From Pseudomonas sp. BGr12 (lineage in GTDB: Bacteria; Pseudomonadota; Gammaproteobacteria; Pseudomonadales; Pseudomonadaceae): a DNA stretch of 64,000 bases. The notes below the pieces were generated by a model, which worked only from the letters and a program-made list of their open reading frames with translations, had not been told where the DNA came from and did no database searches. A program made the translations under genes and the position numbers. Location: contig NZ_JALRNF010000022.1 in the NCBI RefSeq assembly GCF_030272895.1, positions 29,709-93,708 on the forward strand. Reading direction: 5' to 3'. Below, piece by piece: positions 19,209 through 28,632 of the stretch. How positions within the stretch are numbered: position 1 is the stretch's first letter; each line of letters opens with the position of its first letter.

Positions 19209-19694
19209 GGCGGGCACCTTTGGAAAAATCTACAGGGGCAGCCAAAGGCTGCGGGAAGCCCGCCAGTTTACTTCAGTGTGAAGGGTTTGTGGGGCGCGCA
19301 TCGCCAGCAGGGGCGGTCACCGGTAGATCAGCCGCAAAAAAAAGGTTCTTCACGGAATTCCGGGGGCTAGGTTCCTTGGGCTTGGGTGTCGAGTCTGCGG
19401 GCTTATCCATTCCATGCAGCGACGCTGCCGGCCCCTTCCGCCTTTACGGCGGCCTACTTTTCTCTTGGGAAAAGTAGGCAAAACCGCTGGCTCCTGCATC
19501 CGGCCCTCCGCTGCGCTCCGGGTCCCCTCGCTCCGGCGCCCTCCGGGGCCACGCGGCCTACGACTTGCTACGCCAAGTCTACGGCTCGCGTTCTTCGGCT
19601 ACGCCGAAGGTGCTACGCACGGCCCCTGCAGGCACCTCCACTCGGCCTCCTGAAGTCGCATTCTGTGGCGCCTGAAACAACGCGCATGAAGATC

Positions 19695-19748
19695 AAGAGC
19701 AAGAGCAAGAGCAAGAGCAAGAGCAAGAGCAAGAGCAAGAGCAAGAGT
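19695..19748. repeat. Tandem hexamer array (AAGAGC)8-9
   Basis: Eight perfect AAGAGC units plus one AAGAGT lie at the centre of the large inverted repeat. Such arrays change length by polymerase slippage. No frame through it looks like a gene. Confidence 0.9.
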
Positions 19749-19771
19749 AGGAGCGGGCTTGTCCCGCGATG
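19748..19771 (+). repeat. Single REP unit
   Basis: TAGGAGCGGGCTTGTCCCGC followed by GAT, one unpaired REP of the TTGTCCC variant, directly abutting the hexamer array. Confidence 0.8.
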
Positions 19772-20170
19772 GCGTCAGCCAGGCTGCGCCGACCTCTGAT
19801 TTCGAAGATGCGCCACTGTAGGCGCCACCCGTAACTTCGCGACTTCAGGAGGCCGAGCGTAGGTGTCTGGAGGGGGCGGGTGCGCAGCACCCTTCGGCGT
19901 AGCCGAAGAACGCGAGCCGTAGACTTGGCGAAGCAAGTCGTAGGCCGCGCAGCCCCTGGAAGACACCGTAGCGAGGGAACCCGGAGCGTAGCGTAGGGCC
20001 GGATGCAGGAGCGAGCGGTTTTGGTTCCTTTTGCCAAGACAAAAGGGACCCGCCGTAAGGGCGGAAGGGGCCGCCAGCGTCGCTGCATGGAATGGATAAG
20101 CTCGCCACCTCGACACCCAAGCCCAAGCCCAAGCCCAAGGATCGTAGCCCCCTGTATTCCGTGAAGAACC

Positions 20171-20207
20171 AAAAAAAGACCCCGGCCATCGGACCGGGGT
20201 CTTTTTC
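20171..20207. terminator. Intrinsic terminator of accB-accC
   Basis: AAAAAGACCCCGG pairs perfectly with CCGGGGTCTTTTT across a short loop CCATCGGA, with A-run and T-run on the two sides, so it can work in both directions. It lies 15 bases after the accC stop and directly against the outer end of the large inverted repeat. Confidence 0.92.
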
Positions 20208-20221
20208 ACATCACCTGAGGA

Positions 20222-21577
20222 TCACTCCTGGCTAGCCAGTTTGTGTTCCAGATAGTGAATGTTGACGCCACCTTTGCAGAAACCTTCATCACGCACCAGG
20301 TCGCGGTGCAGCGGGATGTTGGTCTTGATACCGTCGACGACGATTTCGTCCAGGGCATTGCGCATGCGTGCCATGGCTTCGTCACGGTCCTTGCCGTAGG
20401 TGATCAGCTTGCCGATCAGCGAGTCGTAGTTCGGTGGAACCGCGTAACCGCTGTACAGGTGCGAATCGACGCGAACGCCGTTGCCGCCCGGGGCGTGGAA
20501 GTGCTTGACCGTGCCTGGGCTCGGGATGAACTTCTTCGGGTCTTCGGCGTTGATCCGGCACTCCAGGGAGTGACCGCGGATCACCACGTCTTCCTGACGG
20601 AACGAAAGCTTGTTGCCAGCGGCGATGCTGAGCATCTCCTTGACGATGTCGATACCGGTGACCATCTCCGAAACCGGGTGCTCCACCTGAACACGGGTGT
20701 TCATTTCGATGAAGTAGAAACGGCCGTTCTCGTAGAGGAACTCGAAGGTGCCGGCGCCACGGTAGCCGATCTCGATGCAGGCATCGACACAGCGCTTGAA
20801 CACTTCCTGGCGGGCTTTTTCATCGATGCCCGGGGCCGGTGCTTCTTCCAGTACCTTCTGGTGACGGCGCTGCAGCGAGCAGTCGCGGTCGCCCAGGTGC
20901 ACGGCGTTGCCCTGGCCGTCGGACAGTACCTGGACTTCCACGTGGCGTGGGTTGGTCAGGAACTTCTCCAGGTAGACCATCGGGTTACCGAACGCAGCAC
21001 CGGCTTCGGTACGGGTCAGCTTGGCCGAGGCGATCAGGTCCTCTTCCTTGTGCACCACGCGCATGCCGCGACCACCACCGCCACCGGCGGCCTTGATGAT
21101 CACCGGGTAGCCTACCTCGCGGGCGATCGCCAGCGCGGTTTCTTCGTCTTCCGGCAGTGGGCCGTCGGAACCCGGAACGGTCGGTACGCCCGACTTGATC
21201 ATCGCGTCCTTGGCCGAAACCTTGTCGCCCATCAGGCGAATGGTGTCAGCTTTCGGGCCGATGAAGGCGAAACCGGACTTCTCCACCTGTTCGGCGAAGT
21301 CGGCGTTCTCGGCGAGGAAACCGTAGCCTGGGTGGATGGCGGTAGCACCGGTGACTTCTGCCGCGGCGATGATCGCCGGAATGTGCAGGTAGGAGTCCTT
21401 GGAGGAGGCCGGGCCAATGCACACCGACTCGTCGGCCAGGCCCAGGTGCATCAGTTCGCGGTCTGCCGTGGAGTGTACGGCGACGGTCTTGATGCCCAGT
21501 TCTTTGCAGGCACGCAGGATCCGCAGGGCAATTTCCCCGCGGTTGGCAATCAGGACTTTTTCCAGCTTCGCAGACAT
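20222..21577 (-). CDS. accC: Acetyl-CoA carboxylase biotin carboxylase subunit
   Basis: 451 residues. It carboxylates biotin on AccB with ATP and bicarbonate, starting fatty-acid synthesis. Motifs: [20 protein letters not shown] at the start, the ATP-grasp glycine loop [26 protein letters not shown] and [19 protein letters not shown]. The ATG at 21577 has GGAGA 7 bases upstream and begins [15 protein letters not shown] as in relatives; a longer frame to 21598 is less likely. It follows accB by 17 bases in one operon. Confidence 0.97.
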   Translation of the reverse strand: MSAKLEKVLIANRGEIALRILRACKELGIKTVAVHSTADRELMHLGLADESVCIGPASSKDSYLHIPAIIAAAEVTGATAIHPGYGFLAENADFAEQVEKSGFAFIGPKADTIRLMGDKVSAKDAMIKSGVPTVPGSDGPLPEDEETALAIAREVGYPVIIKAAGGGGGRGMRVVHKEEDLIASAKLTRTEAGAAFGNPMVYLEKFLTNPRHVEVQVLSDGQGNAVHLGDRDCSLQRRHQKVLEEAPAPGIDEKARQEVFKRCVDACIEIGYRGAGTFEFLYENGRFYFIEMNTRVQVEHPVSEMVTGIDIVKEMLSIAAGNKLSFRQEDVVIRGHSLECRINAEDPKKFIPSPGTVKHFHAPGGNGVRVDSHLYSGYAVPPNYDSLIGKLITYGKDRDEAMARMRNALDEIVVDGIKTNIPLHRDLVRDEGFCKGGVNIHYLEHKLASQE

Positions 21578-21594
21578 CGTTGGCTCTCCGCGGT

Positions 21595-22056
21595 TCAAAC
21601 GATGGTGAACAGCGGCTGGTCGAACTCAACCGGCTGGCCGTCTTCCACCAGGATGGCGTCGATCACACCGCCGATGTCGGCTTCGATGTGGTTCATCATC
21701 TTCATGGCTTCGACGATGCACAGGGTGTCGCCCTTCTTCACGCTCTGACCGACTTCAGCGAAGTTGGCCGAGGTCGGCGAAGGCTTGCGATAGAAGGTAC
21801 CGACCATTGGCGAGCGGACGATGGTGCCTTTCAGGGCTGGCGCGGCCGGGGCTTCGGCGGCTGGCGCAGCAGCGGCGGCTGGTGCGGCGACAGGTGCAAC
21901 GGCGGCAGCGACGGGGGCTGGCGCGAAGTATTGCTGGGCCGGGGCCTTGCTGTGACGGCTGATCCGTACGGATTCCTCGCCTTCCTTGATCTCCAGCTCG
22001 TCGATGCCAGACTCTTCCAGCAGTTCGATCAGTTTCTTGACTTTACGGATATCCAT
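21595..22056 (-). CDS. accB: Biotin carboxyl carrier protein of acetyl-CoA carboxylase
   Basis: 153 residues. The N-terminal [20 protein letters not shown], an Ala/Pro-rich flexible linker (about 35-75) and a C-terminal biotinyl domain with [13 protein letters not shown] (the biotinylated lysine sits between the two Met) are diagnostic. It carries carboxybiotin between AccC and the AccAD transferase. Confidence 0.97.
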   Translation of the reverse strand: MDIRKVKKLIELLEESGIDELEIKEGEESVRISRHSKAPAQQYFAPAPVAAAVAPVAAPAAAAAPAAEAPAAPALKGTIVRSPMVGTFYRKPSPTSANFAEVGQSVKKGDTLCIVEAMKMMNHIEADIGGVIDAILVEDGQPVEFDQPLFTIV

Positions 22057-22154
22057 TAATCATCAACTCCCAAGGTTCGGTCAGGGGCGTAAATATAAAA
22101 ACGTGTTAGCAAACGTTTCTTGTGAGCCCCGGCCCACAGGCCGGGTTCTCGTCA

Positions 22155-22607
22155 TCAGGGCTTCGCGTTGGCAGCCAGGTGTTCCAGGGCGGACTCCAGG
22201 GCCAGCCGGTAACCGCTGGCGCCCAGGCCGCAAATCACTCCTACGGCGACATCGGAAAAGTAGGAGTGATGGCGAAAAGGCTCACGCTTGTGCACGTTGG
22301 ACAGGTGCACTTCGATGAATGGGATGCTCACCGCCAGCAATGCGTCACGTAATGCGACGCTTGTGTGTGTGAAAGCTGCTGGATTGATCAAAATGAAGTC
22401 GACGCCTTCGGTGCGAGCGGCGTGGATGCGATCGATCAATTCGTACTCGGCATTGCTCTGCAGGTACTGCAAGTGATGGCCGGCGGCGCGGGCGCGCTGC
22501 TCCAGGTCCTGGTTGATCTGGGCCAGGGTCACGGCGCCATAGACGCCCGGCTCGCGGGTTCCGAGCAGGTTCAGGTTGGGGCCGTGCAGCACCAGTAGCG
22601 TTGCCAT
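22155..22607 (-). CDS. aroQ: Type II 3-dehydroquinate dehydratase AroQ
   Basis: 150 residues, usual length. It performs the third step of the shikimate pathway. [20 protein letters not shown] carries the catalytic tyrosine, [17 protein letters not shown] and [17 protein letters not shown] the substrate-binding residues and catalytic His. It lies upstream of accB on the same strand with a 98-base gap; 173 gene-free bases separate it from dsbD. Confidence 0.97.
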   Translation of the reverse strand: MATLLVLHGPNLNLLGTREPGVYGAVTLAQINQDLEQRARAAGHHLQYLQSNAEYELIDRIHAARTEGVDFILINPAAFTHTSVALRDALLAVSIPFIEVHLSNVHKREPFRHHSYFSDVAVGVICGLGASGYRLALESALEHLAANAKP

Positions 22608-22780
22608 CTGTGGTTCCTTTTATCGTTAGGCACAAACGTTGCGCGGCGACTATGCCGCAAACCGGCGGGCAGTGTCCAGTTACCGACAATAGCCAGCACG
22701 ATGACCGAGATTCACGCCAGATATGTGACTAATTTATTAATTTTGGTCATCGATGATGGCTTTTTCACGGCCAGAAGAAG

Positions 22781-24559
22781 TTATAGACCCAGATCGGCGC
22801 GAATGCGCGTCAGATGTTCGGCAAATTCGCCGGCGTTTGTCTCGCCCACCACACGTGCAGCGGTATTTTCGCTGCCGTTCGTGGCAAAGAACAGCAGTGC
22901 AGGCGGGCCGAACAATAGATAGCGGTCGAGCAGCGCACGTTGTTGCGCATTGCTTTCGGTAATGTCGAAGCGCACCAGCTTGAAGTCCTTGAGCTGTTCT
23001 TTCACCGCCGGGGCCGTCAGCACTTCGCGCTCGATCACCTTGCAACTGATGCACCAGTCGGCGTACCAGTCCAGTACCACGGCTTGCCCGGCTGCCTTGG
23101 CCTCGGCCAGGGCGCTGTCGAGGGCGGCGGGGGTCGTCACGGTCTGCCAGTCGCTCTGCGCACTGACCGGCGCACCTTTGTCGGTGCTGACCAGCGCGGC
23201 CTGAGGCAGTGGGCGTAGCGGGTCGGTCTGGCCGCTGAGGGCGCCATACCAGCAGGCCAGGGCATAGACCAGCAGCAACAGGCCGAGCAATTGGGCCAGG
23301 CGTTGCCGGGCGGTCTTGCTGGTGAACTCCAGCGCACCGAGGAACAGCGCCACACCTGCGCTCAGCAGGCCCACCAGCAGCAGCGTGACCTGCCCGGGCA
23401 ACACGCGGCTGAGCAGGGCGATGGCCAGCCCCAGCAGCAACACGCCAATGGCGTTCTTGACCGTGACCAGCCAGGGCCCGCTTTTCGGCAGCCAGGCCGC
23501 GCCACCGGTGGCAACCAGCAGCAGCGGGGCGCCCATGCCCAGGCCCAGGGCGAACAGCTTCAGTGCACCACCGGCGGCATCGCCGCTGGCGCTGATATAC
23601 AGCAACGCACCGGCCAGTGGCGCCGACACGCAGGGCGATACCAGCAGGCTGGAAAAGATCCCCAGGATCGCCGCGCCGATCAGCGAGCCGCCCTTGGTCC
23701 GCCCGACCAGACGCTCCAGCGGCGTGCTGATGGCGTGGGGCAGCTTCAGCTCGAACAGGCCGAACATGGCCAAGGCGAACAGCACGAAAAACAGCGAAAA
23801 CGGTACCAGTACCCAGGCCGACTGCAGGCGCGCCTGCAGGTTCATGCCGGCGCCGAACAGCCCCATCAAGGCCCCCAGCAGGGCAAAGCAGGCAGCCATC
23901 GACACCACGTAGGACAGCGACAGGGCCAGGCCGCGCAGGCCACCGACCTGGCCGCGCAGGACCACACCGGAGAGGATCGGCAGCATCGGCAGCACACAGG
24001 GGGTGAAGGTCAGGCCGACACCGGCGAGGAAGAACAGCAGCAGCTCTTTCCAGGTCCAGGCCTTGGGCGAGCCTGGCGCCGGGGCCGCTTCGGTGCCATC
24101 GATGCTCAGGCGCTCGGTTTCCGGCGGATAGCACAGGCCTTTGTCGGCGCAGCCCTGGTAGCCCACCAGCAGGGTGAAGGCGCGCGGGTCGCCGGCTGGT
24201 CGCGGTATCTCGATGTCGAGGATGCCGTGATAGACCTCGACGTCGCCGAAGAAGTCGTCGTGCTTGGCTTCGCCGGGCGGGATTTGGGCATTGCCCAGGG
24301 TGATGTCGGTGGGCTCGGTGTGGAACTGGAAGCGATGGCGATAGAGGTAATAGCCATCAGCGGCGACAAAACGCAGCTTGAGGCTTTTGGCGTCGCTGTG
24401 GATCAGGCTCAGCTTGAAGGCTTCATGCACAGGCAGGAAATCGTCGCTGTTGTTCAGCGAGGCGGCGCCCAGGGTGGCGCTTGGGCGGTTGTCGAGCAGG
24501 CCGGCGCCGACGGCAGGCAAGGCCAGGAGCATGAACAGAAGGAAAAACAGGCGGCGCAT
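22781..24559 (-). CDS. dsbD: Thiol:disulfide interchange protein DsbD
   Basis: 592 residues. DsbD passes electrons from cytoplasmic thioredoxin to periplasmic thiol partners. Order: signal peptide MRRLFFLLFMLLALPAVGAG; alpha domain with GYQGCADKGLCYPPE; an eight-segment membrane core with paired cysteines (FTPCVLPMLPILSGVV, SPCVSAPLAGALLY); C-terminal thioredoxin-like domain with DWYADWCISCKVIEREV. The start at 24559 gives the signal peptide; the open frame upstream includes REP sequence and is not coding. Gene order aroQ-dsbD-chemoreceptor-gcbA matches P. aeruginosa. Confidence 0.95.
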   Translation of the reverse strand: MRRLFFLLFMLLALPAVGAGLLDNRPSATLGAASLNNSDDFLPVHEAFKLSLIHSDAKSLKLRFVAADGYYLYRHRFQFHTEPTDITLGNAQIPPGEAKHDDFFGDVEVYHGILDIEIPRPAGDPRAFTLLVGYQGCADKGLCYPPETERLSIDGTEAAPAPGSPKAWTWKELLLFFLAGVGLTFTPCVLPMLPILSGVVLRGQVGGLRGLALSLSYVVSMAACFALLGALMGLFGAGMNLQARLQSAWVLVPFSLFFVLFALAMFGLFELKLPHAISTPLERLVGRTKGGSLIGAAILGIFSSLLVSPCVSAPLAGALLYISASGDAAGGALKLFALGLGMGAPLLLVATGGAAWLPKSGPWLVTVKNAIGVLLLGLAIALLSRVLPGQVTLLLVGLLSAGVALFLGALEFTSKTARQRLAQLLGLLLLVYALACWYGALSGQTDPLRPLPQAALVSTDKGAPVSAQSDWQTVTTPAALDSALAEAKAAGQAVVLDWYADWCISCKVIEREVLTAPAVKEQLKDFKLVRFDITESNAQQRALLDRYLLFGPPALLFFATNGSENTAARVVGETNAGEFAEHLTRIRADLGL

Positions 24560-24615
24560 GGCGGTCTCGCAGTACAGAAGTGCCTGCATCATAGCGGACT
24601 TTGGGGTGGCGTCGC

Positions 24616-24656
24616 GCCCATCGCGGCTGCAGGAGCGGGCTTGCCCCGCGATGGGC
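24616..24656. repeat. REP unit forming an 11-bp inverted repeat
   Basis: GCCCATCGCGG at 24616-24626 pairs with CCGCGATGGGC at 24646-24656, enclosing GCAGGAGCGGGCTTG of a single REP. It lies between ctpL and dsbD, 12 bases past the ctpL stop, and may serve as a transcript end. Confidence 0.75.
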
Positions 24657-24667
24657 ACGACACGATT

Positions 24668-26629
24668 TCAGACCCGAAACGCCCGTACCGCCGTATTCAA
24701 CTCCCCACCCAGCCTGAGCAATTGCTCGCCTTGCTCGCGCCCCTCACCGATACGCTGCAGGTTATCCTCGCCCAGGTCATGAATCCGCTCGCTGTGATCG
24801 CGGATCTCACTGACCGCGCCACTCTGCTGGGCCGTGACGTCGGCAATGCGTACGGCGGTGGCGGAAATGGTCTGGATCGCCGTGACGATCTCATCCAGCG
24901 CCCCGTCGGCCGACTGGGCCTGGCTGGCGGTGGCTTCGGCGTGTTCAAGCTGGTCGCGCATGCCTTGCACCGATTCGCGGGCTGCCTGTTGCAAACGGCC
25001 GATCAGGGTCTGGATCTCGGCGGTGGCACCGGTGGTGCGCTGGGCCAGCGAGCGCACCTCTTCAGCCACCACGGCAAAGCCGCGGCCCATTTCGCCGGCG
25101 CGCGCCGCTTCGATGGCGGCGTTAAGGGCCAGCAGGTTGGTCTGTTCGGCAATCGAACGGATCACCGTGAGCACGCCGCCGATGGTGGCGGACTCCTCGG
25201 CCAGTTGCTCGATCATCTGCGCATTGCCCTGCACTTCATCGACCAGTGCGCGCAGGCCGGACAGGCTCTGGCCGATCACCGCCTGGCCCTGTTCCACTGC
25301 ACGCCCGGCGTCGCGGCTGGCGTCGGCGGCCTGGCTGGCATCACCGGCCACTTGCAGGATGGTCGCTTCCAGCTCGCCCAGGGCATCGCGGATCTGTGCG
25401 GTATCGCCGGCCTGGCGCTCGGCGCCGTCGTGCAGGGCGCTGCTCATGCCGGCCAGGGCATGGCTGCTGCCGGCCACCTGTTCGGCATGGGTGCGCAGGG
25501 TGCCGACCAGTTCCACCAGATAGTGTCGCAGGCGGTTGAGCGACTCCTGGATGTCGTGCATCTCGCGGTTGCTCTTGCCCAGGGCGATGGGCTGGGCGAA
25601 ATCGCCCTCGGCCCAGCGCGACAGGGCCGGGGCCAGGCTGGTCAGGACCCGCGCCAGGCGCCGTTGCAGGGTGTCGATCAGCAGGGCGATCAGCAGGATC
25701 AGGCCGATCATCAGCCCCTGGATCATCCGCACCTCGCCCTGGATGGTGGCGTGCTGGCTGCGCACGCCGGGCTCGAGGGCAGTGATGGCTTGCTGGACGG
25801 CTTCGATGCGCTGGTGGGTACTGGCCGCCAGCTCGCTGCGCCGCTGGATCAGCTCGCGGGTGCGCTGCAGCTCGGCCGGGTAGCGGTTGAGCAGACTGGT
25901 CAACTCGCGCTTGAGACCGATGCCACTGTCCTCGGCGATGCTGGCACCTTGCGATTCAAGCCCCATGAGGGCGGCAAAATCATCGGCACCGGATTGACTG
26001 CTGTGGGTGACGCCAAGCAACGGCAGCTCATCCAGCGCCTGGGCCTGGGCGATGATCAGTTGCAGTTCACGTTGCACTTCGTCGGCCAGCTCGCTACGTC
26101 CGCTGCTGACCAGTTTGTCGCGGGCCAGCGACAGGCGTGAAAGGTGCAGTGCGGCCTTGAACAGCACCGGGGTGTAACGCCCGGCAGCGTCGTTGCCACT
26201 GTCTTTTGCATAGCTGGCCAGTTGATCGAGGCTGGCCCCCAGCTCGCGCTCGGCCTGCTGCAGCAAGGCCTGTGGATCGCCCGCCAGTTTGCCCGCCGCC
26301 AGCAGTTCGTTGCCGCTAAAGTGCTGCAGGCTGTCGAGGCTGGGGCGCACACTGGCAGCCAGCGCTTCGGGCAGTTGCTTGAACTGTTCCTGCAGGTCGG
26401 CCGTGGCCTGTACCGCCGTGGCATGGCGCAGGGCATCGCCGCTGCCGAGGTAATCCTGGATGTTGCGCGCCACCTGGTCCTGGAACTGCCGGGACAGTGA
26501 CAGGTACTGCTCCATCAGCTGATAGGGGCGTTCCAGTGCGCGTTGCGACCACCACAAGGTGGCGCCCAGGGCGATGCAGACGGTGACCAGCAACAGGGTG
26601 TTGAAATTGGTGAGCAGCTTCAGGCGCAT
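24668..26629 (-). CDS. ctpL: Methyl-accepting chemotaxis protein, CtpL-like
   Basis: 653 residues. TM1 at about 11-30, a long helical periplasmic sensor of about 270 residues without a PAS/Cache look, TM2 at about 300-320 ([17 protein letters not shown]), a HAMP region and a cytoplasmic coiled coil with the CheA/CheW contact tip [19 protein letters not shown]. The sensor size suits a helical bimodular (HBM) receptor. In P. aeruginosa the gene in this place (between dipZ and gcbA) is ctpL, a receptor for low phosphate; the symbol rests mainly on position, so the ligand should be seen as inferred. Confidence 0.8.
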   Translation of the reverse strand: MRLKLLTNFNTLLLVTVCIALGATLWWSQRALERPYQLMEQYLSLSRQFQDQVARNIQDYLGSGDALRHATAVQATADLQEQFKQLPEALAASVRPSLDSLQHFSGNELLAAGKLAGDPQALLQQAERELGASLDQLASYAKDSGNDAAGRYTPVLFKAALHLSRLSLARDKLVSSGRSELADEVQRELQLIIAQAQALDELPLLGVTHSSQSGADDFAALMGLESQGASIAEDSGIGLKRELTSLLNRYPAELQRTRELIQRRSELAASTHQRIEAVQQAITALEPGVRSQHATIQGEVRMIQGLMIGLILLIALLIDTLQRRLARVLTSLAPALSRWAEGDFAQPIALGKSNREMHDIQESLNRLRHYLVELVGTLRTHAEQVAGSSHALAGMSSALHDGAERQAGDTAQIRDALGELEATILQVAGDASQAADASRDAGRAVEQGQAVIGQSLSGLRALVDEVQGNAQMIEQLAEESATIGGVLTVIRSIAEQTNLLALNAAIEAARAGEMGRGFAVVAEEVRSLAQRTTGATAEIQTLIGRLQQAARESVQGMRDQLEHAEATASQAQSADGALDEIVTAIQTISATAVRIADVTAQQSGAVSEIRDHSERIHDLGEDNLQRIGEGREQGEQLLRLGGELNTAVRAFRV

Positions 26630-26739
26630 GTGCGTTGTCTACCAACGGCCGAACGGTAAGCGCCTGAAGTTATTGCGTTTTTATGACCGGGTGATGACGA
26701 AGCGGAGGGCTTGGAGAAAAAAGTGGCACTTTGCCTTGA

Positions 26740-28353
26740 TCAGTCCACCCGTTGTACGCGATTGCGCCCGGCGCCCTTGGCCCGGTACAGGGCTTCGTCG
26801 GCGGCCGTGGCCATGCTCAGGGCATCGAGCCCGTCACGCAGCTGCACCACCCCGGCACTGAAGGTGCAGAACAGGTCCCGGGGCTGGGCCGGGTAGTGGA
26901 TCTCGGCAAAGCGCCGGCGGATCTCATCCAGCACCTGGTGCGCAGCCGCAAGATCGGTGTTGGGCATGACAATGGCGAACTCTTCACCGCCGTAGCGGCC
27001 GATGAAGTCGGTCTTGCGCAGGCGCTGCTTGAGAAACAGCGCCAGGCTCTTGATCACCCGGTCGCCCATAGGGTGGCCATGGCTGTCGTTGACCTTCTTG
27101 AAGTGATCGATGTCGAGCATGGCAAAGCTCAACGGCTGCTCCTCACGGCGGGCGCGGAAGCTGCAGTCCTCGAGCAGTTGCAGGATATGGGTGTGGTTGT
27201 ACAGCCCGGTCAGGCTGTCACGCACCATGCGCGCCTTGAGGTTACGCGCGCGAGCGGCGCGGTTGCGCACGGTGGTGATCAGATGGCGCGAACGGATCGG
27301 CTTGGTCAGGAAGTCGTCGCCGCCTTCGCTCATGGCGTCGAGTTGCTTGTCCAGGTCGTCTTCGGCCGACAGGTAGATGATCGGCACGCTGACGTAGCGG
27401 TCATTGTGGCGGATCACCTTGGCCAGCTCCGGGCCGGTGCACGCTGGCATGTACATGTCGAGGATGATCAGGTCGGGCTGGAAGTCGGCAAGCTCGGCCA
27501 TGGTACGGATCGGGTCGGTCAGGGTGCGGGTGACGATGCCGGCACTGTTGAGCAGGCGCTCGGTGTGCATGGCCTGGGCCCGGGAATCGTCGATGATCAA
27601 TACCTTGAAGGGTTCGTACTGGGTGACGCTGGTCAACAGTTCGACTTTCTCCAGCAGGCTGGAGGCTTCCAGGGTGCCAGTCAGGAACTCCTGGCCGCCG
27701 GCACGTACCGCGGCCAGGCGCGTGGGCGTATCGGTTTCATCCAGGCTGAAAAACAACAGCGGCACCCGGTGCTCAAGCCCTAGCTGGGCCTGGGCGGCCA
27801 GTTGCAGGCCGAGGCCAGGGCCGCTGAAGTCGACATCCATGACGATGGCCGACGGCAGCCGCTCGACCATCGAGGCGCGAAAGGCATCGGCGCTGTACAA
27901 GGCTTGTACACCAAGGCCGAAGAACTCCAGCTGCTGGGCCAGGCGCTCGGCCCTCTCGTGGTCCTGGAGCATGATATAGACCGGCTTGCGCAGGGGCGGC
28001 AGGGGTACCTGTTCGAGCTTGTCGCCCTGGCGCAGGCCGGTGCGCGACAGGCGCAGCATCAGGCGGTTGAGCTCACTGATCAGGTGGCTGCTCAGTTGTG
28101 CGCTGTTGGCTTCGACGGCGGCCAGGGTCTGGCCGATGGCCTCGGCCAGCTGGCTGTGTTCCGGCTGTTCGAAGCGCTCGGCGTAGCGTTGCAGGCGCAG
28201 GGTGGCCTCGCTCAGTTCACCCAGGTCGCCCGTCGACCACTCGCTGCGCTGCAGGCGCTGCCAGATTTCGAGGATTTGCCGAGCCTGGTGAATGACCCGT
28301 TGGGCAAAGTGCTGCTTGAGGCGCTCACGACTGGGGTCTTCTGGCTCGGTCAT
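26740..28353 (-). CDS. gcbA: Diguanylate cyclase GcbA (two receivers + GGDEF)
   Basis: 537 residues. A helical N-terminal segment (1-115), a first receiver-like domain (about 120-240, VYIMLQDHERAERL, IVMDVDF), a second receiver with a clear phospho-acceptor (VLIIDDSRAQAM, LIILDMYMPACTG) and a C-terminal GGDEF domain with RYGGEEF. The inhibitory I-site RKTD stands 5 residues before GGEEF, so the enzyme should be product-inhibited. GcbA promotes early surface attachment in P. fluorescens and P. aeruginosa. The identification rests on architecture and on neighbours (chemoreceptor, dsbD). Confidence 0.88.
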   Translation of the reverse strand: MTEPEDPSRERLKQHFAQRVIHQARQILEIWQRLQRSEWSTGDLGELSEATLRLQRYAERFEQPEHSQLAEAIGQTLAAVEANSAQLSSHLISELNRLMLRLSRTGLRQGDKLEQVPLPPLRKPVYIMLQDHERAERLAQQLEFFGLGVQALYSADAFRASMVERLPSAIVMDVDFSGPGLGLQLAAQAQLGLEHRVPLLFFSLDETDTPTRLAAVRAGGQEFLTGTLEASSLLEKVELLTSVTQYEPFKVLIIDDSRAQAMHTERLLNSAGIVTRTLTDPIRTMAELADFQPDLIILDMYMPACTGPELAKVIRHNDRYVSVPIIYLSAEDDLDKQLDAMSEGGDDFLTKPIRSRHLITTVRNRAARARNLKARMVRDSLTGLYNHTHILQLLEDCSFRARREEQPLSFAMLDIDHFKKVNDSHGHPMGDRVIKSLALFLKQRLRKTDFIGRYGGEEFAIVMPNTDLAAAHQVLDEIRRRFAEIHYPAQPRDLFCTFSAGVVQLRDGLDALSMATAADEALYRAKGAGRNRVQRVD

Positions 28354-28632
28354 GTCCTGACTACTTGTAAGGGGTGAGGCAGTTCGAGTGATGGCTCTAT
28401 GCTAGCACCACTTGCTGGACAATCGAGTGCCTTGTATCAATTTACTGTACAAGTTTTTAATTCATTTTCTGACTCATCAGTCGCTTATACGAACCGGCGC
28501 GCTTGATTTATAGTGCTGCGATACTTGCCGACCCCGGCAGGCGGCGCGTAACGGAAAACCGCACAGCGCTGGCACGAAGCCCGGGGGTTGCGGTCGAACC
28601 CCTTGAACCAACGTGACACAAAGGACAACGCC
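28354..28632. promoter_or_regulatory. Divergent promoter region of gcbA and the DUF2333 gene
   Basis: 279 bases, noticeably AT-rich in the middle (about 28425-28500). An inverted repeat CTTGTA (28431-28436) with TACAAG (28448-28453), separated by 11 bases, could be an operator. No promoter hexamers were assigned with confidence. Confidence 0.35.

Larger units (their letters stand above)
19344..20170. repeat. Large imperfect inverted repeat (arms of about 330-350 bases)
   Basis: This fills most of the 1 kb gene-free stretch between prmA and accC. The left arm (19344-19673) and right arm (19821-20170) are reverse complements at roughly 85 percent by eye, sharing for example TTATCCATTCCATGCAGCG, CCTACGACTTGCT and GTCTACGGCTCGCGTTCTTC. 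Each arm contains its own small hairpin (19452-19479 and 20023-20050) with the same loop TCTTGG but different stem sequences that stay paired. Short frames inside are compositionally repetitive and do not look coding. It looks like two head-to-head copies of a non-coding mobile or structured element. The centre holds a hexamer array and a half REP. Confidence 0.8.

Noticed and set aside
19695..19748. Possible CRISPR array
   Set aside because: The repeat is a six-base tandem with no spacers.
19386..20209. Several short frames inside the large inverted repeat
   Set aside because: They run through the hexamer array and REP and are mirrored in both arms; the covarying stems point to a non-coding element.
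22737..24134. 465-codon frame in another register over dsbD
   Set aside because: It overlaps dsbD almost completely on the same strand, and dsbD has signal peptide, cysteine pairs and thioredoxin motif.
23291..26140. 949-codon open frame on the plus strand
   Set aside because: It lies antisense to dsbD and the chemoreceptor gene, is very rich in Gln, Gly and Arg, and shows no domain. High GC content makes such mirror frames common here.
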